Below, piece by piece: positions 9,976-16,590 of a stretch of 64,000 bases of DNA; position 1 is the stretch's first letter; the number at the start of each line of letters is the position of its first letter. The notes below the pieces were generated by a model. That model did no database searches and was not told the DNA's origin. It saw nothing but the letters and a program-made list of their open reading frames with translations. The stretch is from Metabacillus sp. FJAT-52054 (GTDB lineage: Bacteria > Bacillota > Bacilli > Bacillales > Bacillaceae). The translations under genes and the position numbers were made by a program. The stretch is taken from contig NZ_CP147407.1 of NCBI RefSeq assembly GCF_037201815.1, forward strand, positions 1,364,001 to 1,428,000. The letters run 5' to 3'.

Positions 9976-10797
9976 TTATTGTTTTTCGGGTACTGCTTTT
10001 TCGTCAAAATTCAGAGCAAGATCCAGAAGTCCATCTGCAAGACCTGTTCCTCTCATTGGTCTTCCATGACCAGTTATGGCAACTGTTGGCTTTAAGTTTT
10101 CCAGATTGCGTACAGAGTCCTTTGCTTTTTCCCATTGAAAAGTAAAATACTGAGGGGGTCCGCTTACTTCCTGATCTTGGATTATGACGTGATAAAGAGA
10201 TTCCTGTTTGACCGTAACGAATGCATCGCCTGCAATCAAAACGCGGTCTTCCTCACGGAAAAGGGAAATGTGTCCGCGCGTATGACCAGGCGTGTGAATC
10301 CAGCGCCAGCCTCTTAAAAGAGGAATCGTTCCATCCGAAGGGAGTTCTTTTGCATAATTTTCAAGATTGATTGCTTTGTTGGGGTAAAATGGAGACAATT
10401 TGGCCATCAATCCTTTAGGAAGCGGATTTCCTTCAGGATAATCTTCTTTTCCGGTTAAATAAGGGATTTCAAAAGGGTGGGCATAAACGGGAATATTCCA
10501 ATGCTCTACCAACTCGATAATTGCTCCCACATGATCGAAATGTCCGTGTGTCAGGATGATCCCTTTAGGTTTCACGCCCTCCGGAAGATGATTTTCAGTA
10601 AATTCAATGATGGTTTCAGAGGATCCTGTCATACCAGCATCAACAAGGAACCATGTATCATTTACAAACTGGTCATTAATGAGGCAAACGTTCACAATTT
10701 GTATCGTCTTGCAAAAAACTCCGGGTGCGGCTCCTTCTTCATGGCCGCTCATGACGGAAACAGCGGGAATATGTTTATAGTCTTTACCGTATTGCAA
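9976..10797 (-). CDS. Metallo-beta-lactamase-fold hydrolase
   Basis: Soluble MBL-superfamily hydrolase of 273 aa. The metal-binding signature THGHFDHVG (about residues 103-111), the second-site HTPGHTRGH, the bridging Asp in IAGDAF and a late GHGRP histidine are all present, so an active dinuclear centre is expected. The substrate class cannot be read from sequence; members include glyoxalase II-like, lactonase-like and flavin-free hydrolases. TTG at 10797 follows AAGGAG by 10 nt. It is monocistronic. Confidence 0.82.
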   Translation of the reverse strand: MQYGKDYKHIPAVSVMSGHEEGAAPGVFCKTIQIVNVCLINDQFVNDTWFLVDAGMTGSSETIIEFTENHLPEGVKPKGIILTHGHFDHVGAIIELVEHWNIPVYAHPFEIPYLTGKEDYPEGNPLPKGLMAKLSPFYPNKAINLENYAKELPSDGTIPLLRGWRWIHTPGHTRGHISLFREEDRVLIAGDAFVTVKQESLYHVIIQDQEVSGPPQYFTFQWEKAKDSVRNLENLKPTVAITGHGRPMRGTGLADGLLDLALNFDEKAVPEKQ

Positions 10798-10851
10798 GTA
10801 AGATCAGCTCCTTTGCTTTTCTTATTATGCTTATTACCCGGTTCGTCCATG

Positions 10852-10882
10852 TAAAAAAAACCGGCACGAAATGCGGCCGGTA
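10852..10882 (-). terminator. Rho-independent terminator of the small DUF4083-like gene
   Basis: Reading the minus strand, ACCGGC and GCCGGT form a stem followed by eight T residues, immediately after the stop codon at 10883. Confidence 0.85.
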
Positions 10883-11056
10883 CTAAAATTTTTTCGTTTT
10901 TTCTTTATGAAGTTCGTCAAGTTTGGCCTCTATGCGGTCAAGCTGTTTTTTGGAGCGCGAATTGGATTGGAAAAACCGCACGAAAATCGCTCCTGCGAAA
11001 AATAATAGGCCGAAACTAAAAATCTGAAACAATAGATCCCCTAAATTAAAATGCAT
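10883..11056 (-). CDS. Small single-span membrane protein, DUF4083-like
   Basis: A 57-aa protein: one N-terminal transmembrane helix (about residues 8-28), a basic RFFQSNSRSKK stretch, then a short amphipathic coiled-coil-like helix ending in Lys/Phe. Start 11056 is preceded by an AAAGGGG-type binding site and the gene ends in its own terminator. It is clearly homologous to the 59-aa protein at 23429-23608 (shared GDLxFQxFSF and FF-R-x-N segments). I associate both with the small Bacillaceae family called DUF4083, moderately sure. Function unknown. Confidence 0.75.
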   Translation of the reverse strand: MHFNLGDLLFQIFSFGLLFFAGAIFVRFFQSNSRSKKQLDRIEAKLDELHKEKTKKF

Positions 11057-11251
11057 GTCTCCACCCCTTTTTCCTTAGTATATACACTGGATACTAAGAC
11101 AAAAAGAGAGCAGGGAACTTTTCATTGCTGCCCTCTGCAATTCCTGTTTTGCAATGGATAATAAAATAGTTATGAAAGATTATGGCTATTTGCGCATTCA
11201 TCACCCGTTATCCGGCAAACTAACCGTATTCTAACTGCGGCGGTGAATAAG

Positions 11252-13381
11252 ATGAAAGCAATTTTTTCTATTTACGGGAATGACCTTAAACGAATTGCAG
11301 CCAACTGGGCAGCCCTGATTATGACTGCCGGACTTATCCTTCTTCCAAGCTTTTATGCCTGGTTCAATATTAAAGCATCATGGGATCCCTATGGACATAC
11401 GGATCAAATCAAAGTAGCGGTAACAAATTTAGATGAAGGGTCAAATCTTCAAGGGAAGGGCGTGAACCTAGGAAAGGAGATTGTTTCAACTTTACGAAAA
11501 AACGACGCCTTTGATTGGCAGTTCGTAAACAGGAAAAAAGCGATAAATGGGGTTCAGCATGGTGATTATTATGCCAGGATGGAAATTCCTGATGATTTTT
11601 CACGAAAAATCGGCACTGTCGTTTCTGACCGCCCAGTTCAGCCTGAGATTATCTATTCTGTGAACGAAAAGATCAATCCAATCGCTCCTAAAATTACTGG
11701 GAAAGGAGCAGAAACGATCATTGAACAGGTAAGCTCTAACTTTGTAAAGGAAGCGACGAAAGCTATTTTTGAAGAATTCAATAAGCTGGGGATCAAGCTC
11801 GAAGAAGAACTTCCAACCATTCAAAAGCTGGAATCGCTTATTTTTAAATTGGAGGGTGAATTTCCGGAGATTAAAAAAATCCTGAATACAGCAGCAGAAG
11901 ACACGGATCAGTCACAGCGATTAGTGAATGAAGCGCAAAAACAGCTTCCTATCGCAGCAGGTCTGTCTTCAAAAGGAATGAAGGTTTCAGAATCTGTTCA
12001 AGACGTTTTGAATAAAAGCGAGAAAGTTTTTCAAAACCTGCCGCAAGTGATGAAAAGTGATTTAGGCTTGCTGCAGGATATATTTACATCATTAGAAGGA
12101 ACAGCAGATGAATGGGCAGATCCAAATCTCAATCCCGCAACACTGGAAGAGGCGGGAAAAAGACTTTCTGCAGCAGCGGCATTGTCAGGTGCACTCGCTG
12201 ACGTTCTAGACAGGCTAAACGCGCAGGCGGAAACATCTCTACTTGATGTACCAATTGAACGTTTAAAAGAGATTCAGTCAGAGAGCAGGCAGCAGGAGGA
12301 TCTTTTGAAAAAGCTTTCCGCTGTTACAAATCAGGCGAAGAGAGAAAAGCAGGCAAAAGAGCTCAAAAACCGGTTAGCCGGTACTCGTGCAAAAGCGGGT
12401 GAAATGCTTAATACATTCGATTCGTCCATTCAGCCGAAAATTCAAGAAGCGTTAAATGAGGCCCAGAAATCTGCGGATCAGGCTGACTCCATTTTGTCTG
12501 AGATCAACAGCAGCATACCGGACGTTCAGAAGATATTGAATGATGCAGAGAAGGGTCTGGCGCTGGGCGGGAACAAAGTAGGGGAATTTCAGAAAGAGCT
12601 GCCGCTTCTTGAAAAGAAAATCGGAAAACTCGCAAGTGATATTCGAGCGTTTAAAGAGACAAATAATATCAACAGCCTCATTGAATTGCTCCAGAATGAC
12701 GCAGAAAAGGAAAGCAGCTTTTTCTCTGAGCCCGTAAAACTAAAGCATGAGCGGATGTTTCCCATCCCGAATTACGGTTCAGCTCTGGCACCCTTTTATA
12801 CCGTTCTTTCCTTATGGGTCGGCTGCGTTCTACTCGTTTCCCTACTGTCAGTTGAAATACATGAAAATCGCCGTTACAGGAGCATGCACGTTTACTTTGG
12901 CCGTTTTCTAACATTCTGGACAATTGGATTATTCCAGGCATTAATTGCTTCAGCGGGAAATGTGTATATACTCGGGGTATATGCGGTCCATCCTGGATGG
13001 CTGATTCTTTTTTCTCTATTGATCAGTACCATATTCATGCTGATCGTTTACTCCCTTGTTTCAGTTTTTGGAAATATTGGAAAGGCGTTCGCCATCATCA
13101 TGCTTGTCCTGCAGCTTGCGGGTTCAGGAGGGACATTTCCCATTCAGGTTACCCCGCCTTTCTTCCAGGCAATCAATCCTTTCCTTCCGTTCACTTACGC
13201 AATCAGTTTGCTTCGGGAGGCAATCGGAGGAATCTTATGGGACATCGTTAGAATGGATGCAGCCAGAATTATTATATATGGCGCAGCAGCCATATTGTTC
13301 GGTGTATTCCTGAAAAAACCGATTAATAAGGCATCGGAGGGATTTAGAAGGAAATTGGCGGAGTCGAAATTGATTCATTAA
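11252..13381 (+). CDS. YhgE/Pip family membrane protein
   Basis: A 709-aa protein of the YhgE/Pip (phage infection protein) family. One N-terminal transmembrane helix (about 15-40) leads into a very large extracellular, mostly helical coiled-coil region (to about 500), followed by five or six C-terminal helices of the ABC-2-type fold. Family members include Lactococcus Pip, a phage receptor, and the type VII secretion protein EsaA; B. subtilis YhgE has a similar size. The start at 11252 (MKAIFSIYGNDLKRI) is preferred over GTG 11243 on spacing from GGCGG. No type VII secretion genes are adjacent. The role here is unknown. Confidence 0.85.
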   Translation: MKAIFSIYGNDLKRIAANWAALIMTAGLILLPSFYAWFNIKASWDPYGHTDQIKVAVTNLDEGSNLQGKGVNLGKEIVSTLRKNDAFDWQFVNRKKAINGVQHGDYYARMEIPDDFSRKIGTVVSDRPVQPEIIYSVNEKINPIAPKITGKGAETIIEQVSSNFVKEATKAIFEEFNKLGIKLEEELPTIQKLESLIFKLEGEFPEIKKILNTAAEDTDQSQRLVNEAQKQLPIAAGLSSKGMKVSESVQDVLNKSEKVFQNLPQVMKSDLGLLQDIFTSLEGTADEWADPNLNPATLEEAGKRLSAAAALSGALADVLDRLNAQAETSLLDVPIERLKEIQSESRQQEDLLKKLSAVTNQAKREKQAKELKNRLAGTRAKAGEMLNTFDSSIQPKIQEALNEAQKSADQADSILSEINSSIPDVQKILNDAEKGLALGGNKVGEFQKELPLLEKKIGKLASDIRAFKETNNINSLIELLQNDAEKESSFFSEPVKLKHERMFPIPNYGSALAPFYTVLSLWVGCVLLVSLLSVEIHENRRYRSMHVYFGRFLTFWTIGLFQALIASAGNVYILGVYAVHPGWLILFSLLISTIFMLIVYSLVSVFGNIGKAFAIIMLVLQLAGSGGTFPIQVTPPFFQAINPFLPFTYAISLLREAIGGILWDIVRMDAARIIIYGAAAILFGVFLKKPINKASEGFRRKLAESKLIH

Positions 13382-13425
13382 TCGGGCGGGGAAACGGCCA
13401 ATTCAGAATGCGAAGCAGCTGAAGG

Positions 13426-13887
13426 TTATAAATCCATTGCCAGCCGTACCATATCCACACATTGAATCCCGTTCTCATAAATTTTTTCTTCATAGTGGCG
13501 GATGAAATAGTCTCTGTCTATTCCAGTAATTCGGAATCCGCATTTCTGATAAAGAGCGATCTGGTCAATACTTGAATTTCCGGTGCCGATTTCAATCGCG
13601 TGAGATCCTTGCAGCCGAGCTTGCTCAATCGCATGGAGGACAAGCTTTTTTCCAATTCCTTTCCCCTGGTGTGGTGCCGAAACAGCTATGTTTACAAGCT
13701 CGGCAGTACCCGGTCTGGTGGGAAGCAAAACACATTCCCCAATAACTGAATCACTAAGCAGTGCTATAAAACAGCTGCCTCGCTCAAGGTATTTCCTTAT
13801 TTGACGTTCAGATGGATCAGCTTGTAATAGCAAATCGATTGGAGCATCTTCATGGTTTTGCAGCTTGCGAATTTCCAACAGGATCAC
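13426..13887 (-). CDS. GNAT family N-acetyltransferase
   Basis: Soluble 153-aa acetyltransferase. Strand-turn-helix with the acetyl-CoA loop VSAPHQGKGIGKKLVLHAIEQAR (about residues 70-92) and the C-terminal ALYQKCGFRITGIDRDYFIRHYEE block are typical of YvbK/RimI-like GNAT proteins. The start is uncertain: GTG 13887 or TTG 13878. The substrate is unknown. It lies 66 nt downstream of another acetyltransferase-like gene on the same strand, with a terminator between them. Confidence 0.85.
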   Translation of the reverse strand: MILLEIRKLQNHEDAPIDLLLQADPSERQIRKYLERGSCFIALLSDSVIGECVLLPTRPGTAELVNIAVSAPHQGKGIGKKLVLHAIEQARLQGSHAIEIGTGNSSIDQIALYQKCGFRITGIDRDYFIRHYEEKIYENGIQCVDMVRLAMDL

Positions 13888-13921
13888 CCATTCTCTTTTT
13901 TCTCAGAATACCACGAATGAC

Positions 13922-13953
13922 AAAAAAAGGCTGCCCCATATATAGAGGCAGTC
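13922..13953 (-). terminator. Rho-independent terminator
   Basis: On the minus strand AGACTGCC / GGCAGCCT forms a stem followed by a T-run, directly after the stop at 13954. Confidence 0.8.
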
Positions 13954-14475
13954 TCACCCATTGATCCAAAGTATTTCTCCGCACTTATTTTCACTGTCCA
14001 AATCCACATTAAACTGATGTTTTTTATAGAAATGAACGAGGCGGTCAACGTGATCCCAGTCCCGTTCTGCAATATCCCCGACAATGTATGGAATATTGTT
14101 TTGGCGTGCCTTTTGCTTCAGGTAATTCATACAAATAGAGCCATATCCTTTGTTGGAAGGACCTTTAATGTCCCCTATTTTAATGGTGTCGTCTGTTTTG
14201 TAGGTTGCCTGTATGCTGAAGTCCCACATTCCTTTATAGGCAGTCTCGCAATCATTTATCATGATTTTACACGCATTTCCATCATCTATTGCGTGGACAA
14301 TCACCCATTTATCCTCACTCGTCTGGTCAATGCCGAGCACTTCGCCTCTGCCGTTTTTAGCAATATCTTTGATGTTTGCCTGCATTCTGAAAAGCTGCAT
14401 CTCCAGCTCTTCTTTTTCCTCCAGTATCTCTTCTGCGTCCTTTTCCTCTTCAGGTCTGGTATCCGCGAGAAGCAT
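13954..14475 (-). CDS. GNAT-like hypothetical protein with N-terminal coiled coil
   Basis: A 173-aa protein. The first 35 residues are highly charged and helical (repeated EEKEE). The rest looks like a diverged acetyltransferase: a strand-rich middle, the turn SNKGYGSICMNYLKQKARQ in the position of the acetyl-CoA loop, and a terminal HVDRLVHFYKKHQFNVDL resembling the last GNAT strands. The start at 14475 follows AAAGGAGG. Assignment to GNAT is by pattern only; substrate unknown. Confidence 0.6.
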   Translation of the reverse strand: MLLADTRPEEEKDAEEILEEKEELEMQLFRMQANIKDIAKNGRGEVLGIDQTSEDKWVIVHAIDDGNACKIMINDCETAYKGMWDFSIQATYKTDDTIKIGDIKGPSNKGYGSICMNYLKQKARQNNIPYIVGDIAERDWDHVDRLVHFYKKHQFNVDLDSENKCGEILWING

Positions 14476-14626
14476 GATATGCGCCTCCTTTTTTAAGAAA
14501 TAATTCTAAATCTACAATCTATCTGCATGGAATCAGAGAAAAATCTTGAGCCCATATGCCGTTCGGTAACACACACAATTTTATAATTTTAAGCTGTGTT
14601 AAAGCGCTATGATGATTTTTTAACAC

Positions 14627-14703
14627 CTGTTGATTGGAGTGGAAGGCGTGAGACTCCTGTGGGAGCAGCGGGACAGGTGAGACCCCGCAGGCGCAAAGCG
14701 CTG
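14627..14703 (+). repeat. Left half of dispersed palindromic repeat, split by the IS110-family element
   Basis: It starts with CTGTTGATT and carries GGCGTGAGACTCCTG, AGCAGCGGGACAGGTGAGAC and CCCGCAGGCGC. Its right half is at 16337-16387, where AATCAACAG mirrors the left end. Joined, the two give a 128-bp imperfect palindrome. I recall such units as common in Bacillaceae genomes. The preceding 14476-14626 shows nothing else. Confidence 0.85.
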
Positions 14704-14822
14704 AGTTATCATGAACGAAACTAGCCCCTTACTCGTAAAATCGTAGGTTGATTTGGTTAGACTGTTTTTGTCAAACAAAACAAAACCAAATCAGAGCTAC
14801 ATTACGGAAGGAGCTAGCTATT

Positions 14823-15935
14823 ATGCAGGATACCATTAAATACGTAGGTTTAGACGTATCAAAAGAAAATATTGCCGTTGCGGTCGCAGAAGAAGGACGG
14901 GAAGCACCGAGATACTGGGGGGTCATTCCTCATACGCCTGAAGCCGTAAAAAAATTGATGAAGAAGCTGGGCAGCCCAAAGTCCCTTCGTGTCTGTTATG
15001 AAGCCGGTCCTACCGGATATCCGTTATACAGACTATTACTAACATTGAACATTCATTGTTCAGTGATTGCCCCAACTCTTATTCCGAAAAGGCCTGGAGA
15101 TCGAATTAAAACCGATCGCCGAGACTCTGTTCGTCTGGCTCAATTATATCGGGCTGGGGAGTTAACGTCCGTTTATGTTCCTACTCCAGAAGACGAAGCC
15201 CTTCGGGATCTGGTACGTTGCCGGGAAGATGTGAAAGAGGATGAGTTAAGGGTGAAACACCGGTTAAGCAAATTTTTACTACGCAACGATATTAAGCCAC
15301 CGGCAGGTGTAAATAAGTGGACCAACAAGTACTTCAGATGGCTGGATACCCTTCATTTTGAGAATTCTTCTTTGCGGGTTACGTTTCAGGAGTACTATTA
15401 TCAGCTTAAAGAAATCGGTCAAAGACTCTTAAGGCTGGAAGAAGAAATTCGGGTTCACTCAAATGAAGGGGTACATGCCCGGAAAATTCAGGCCCTCCAA
15501 TGTTTGAGAGGTGTTGCCCTTGTCACCGCCTCGAGTGTTGTGGCAGAAATAGGTTCGTTTAAACGATTCCCAACCCCTAATCACTTCATGGGGTATGTCG
15601 GGTTGATTCCAAGCGAATATTCGAGTGGAGAAAGCAGACGGCAAGGAAATATAACCAAGACAGGAAATCGGCATGTACGACGGTTATTGGTCGAAGCCGC
15701 TTGGAGTTACCGATATAAGCCTGCGGTTAAAGGAGAATTGGCACGAAGACAAAGTGGACAATCTCCGACCATTCAGGCCATATCCTGGAAAGCACAAAAT
15801 CGCCTTCATCAAAAGTATTACCGCTTACTATCCAGAGGAAAAGAGAGCAGTAAAGCCATAACAGCTGTAGCGAGAGAGTTAGCTGGGTTTATTTGGGCCG
15901 TGATGCAAGAAGTCGAAGATGTCCCAGAATCGTAA
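14823..15935 (+). CDS. IS110-family DEDD transposase/recombinase
   Basis: A 370-aa recombinase. The N-terminal RuvC-like DEDD domain is intact: YVGLDVSKE (Asp), VCYEAGPTG (Glu), and IKTDRRDSVRLA (Asp, Asp). The C-terminal transposase_20 domain has GVALVTASSVVAEIG, GYVGLIPSEYSSGES with the candidate catalytic serine, and RRQGNITKTGNRHVRRLL. It is full length with no frameshift, so the element may be active. The start at 14823 follows GGAAGGAG; an upstream in-frame reading from 14748 crosses non-coding sequence. Family members act with a non-coding bridge RNA that recognises donor and target DNA. Confidence 0.93.
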   Translation: MQDTIKYVGLDVSKENIAVAVAEEGREAPRYWGVIPHTPEAVKKLMKKLGSPKSLRVCYEAGPTGYPLYRLLLTLNIHCSVIAPTLIPKRPGDRIKTDRRDSVRLAQLYRAGELTSVYVPTPEDEALRDLVRCREDVKEDELRVKHRLSKFLLRNDIKPPAGVNKWTNKYFRWLDTLHFENSSLRVTFQEYYYQLKEIGQRLLRLEEEIRVHSNEGVHARKIQALQCLRGVALVTASSVVAEIGSFKRFPTPNHFMGYVGLIPSEYSSGESRRQGNITKTGNRHVRRLLVEAAWSYRYKPAVKGELARRQSGQSPTIQAISWKAQNRLHQKYYRLLSRGKESSKAITAVARELAGFIWAVMQEVEDVPES

Positions 15936-15975
15936 AAAGATGTCGTGATCCTGACGTGTTGTAGACCGATTCAAA

Positions 15976-16193
15976 ATAGAATAGGGAGAATAGGGCTCGA
16001 AGGCAAAGAGTAAAACCGGAAAGGAAAATCCACGCGCCTCCTCTGTGCTAGTCCCATGTGGATGAACGCACGTCCCGAGTTTGTGGAAAAGTCCTTTATA
16101 CGGAAAGATAAAATGTGAGAACCCACGAATATCAGAGTGCTAACCGCCGTTGAAATTTTTGCCTTCGTGCCGTGTCCTTCCTGTCTATTCTAT
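15976..16193 (+). ncRNA. Candidate bridge RNA (seekRNA) of the IS110-family element
   Basis: Two nested basal stems bracket the segment: ATAGAATAG (15976-15984) with CTATTCTAT (16185-16193), and CGAAGGCAAA (15998-16007) with TTTGCCTTCG (16158-16167). Inside lie two internal-loop hairpins. The first has outer stem TCCAC/GTGGA (16029-16033/16083-16087) and inner stem TGTGC/GCACG (16044-16048/16068-16072), leaving two 10-nt loop strands. Strand 16034-16043 matches the bottom strand of the target repeat across the junction at 9 of 10 positions. In the second, GATAA (16107-16111) and ATATCAG (16129-16135) flank a small GTG/CAC stem and match the element's joined ends. Target loop before donor loop is the known bridge RNA order. 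Exact 5' and 3' ends are unknown. Confidence 0.75.
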
Positions 16194-16247
16194 AAACAAG
16201 AAAGGAATTATATTCAGTCGCTGCCTGTCAAATAAAACACAAAAAAA

Positions 16248-16270
16248 GAAGCGAAATACGCTTCTCTTCT
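16248..16270 (+). terminator. Hairpin near the right end of the IS110-family element
   Basis: AGAAGCG / CGCTTCT stem with a 4-nt loop after an A-run and before CTTCTT. It may end transposase or bridge-RNA transcription. The T-tract is imperfect. Confidence 0.4.
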
Positions 16271-16336
16271 TAAAGCTGTTCAAAAACAAAGTAAAACATT
16301 AGGTTGCAGGGGGCTCTTGAAAGTTTCGTTCATATC

Positions 16337-16387
16337 AGGAGGCTCACCGCCCCACGGAAAACGAACGCCTGCAACGGAAATCAACAG
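16337..16387 (+). repeat. Right half of dispersed palindromic repeat
   Basis: AGGAGGCTCACCGCC opens this part and GGAAATCAACAG closes it. The last nine bases mirror the left end at 14627-14635. See the left half. The remaining 16388-16590 is AT-rich leader of the AraC-type gene with no feature I can support. Confidence 0.85.
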
Positions 16388-16590
16388 CTAAGTTTAACAA
16401 AAATATATTCTACAAAAAATGAGACAGAAATTCAAATTGCATGCGAAAAAGATTTTTTCTTTCAAAACCTATACGGTACAGGGGATTAGGGCAATATTTC
16501 TTGATCAAGAGAATAATAAATTGAAGGATTTGGAAGCGGGTTAATCGAAAATATAGAACAAAAGACAGATTGCAAAAGGGGGCAGCAGGG

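Larger units (their letters stand above)
14704..16336 (+). mobile_element. IS110-family (IS1111-type) insertion sequence, 1,633 bp
   Basis: Boundaries come from three facts. The flanking repeat halves join seamlessly when 14704-16336 is removed. A perfect 12-bp subterminal inverted repeat lies at 14711-14722 (ATGAACGAAACT) and 16322-16333 (AGTTTCGTTCAT). And the dinucleotide AG occurs at both junctions (14704-14705 and 16337-16338). This leaves 7 nt outside the left and 3 nt outside the right inverted repeat, the arrangement I recall for IS1111-type elements. The element carries one DEDD transposase gene on the plus strand and a structured non-coding segment downstream of it. No target duplication beyond the AG is seen, as expected for the family. 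Confidence 0.9.

Noticed and set aside
14748-14822. N-terminal extension of the IS110-family transposase
   Set aside because: The family's conserved start (YVGLDVSKE) and the binding site place initiation at 14823; the upstream codons are element leader sequence.
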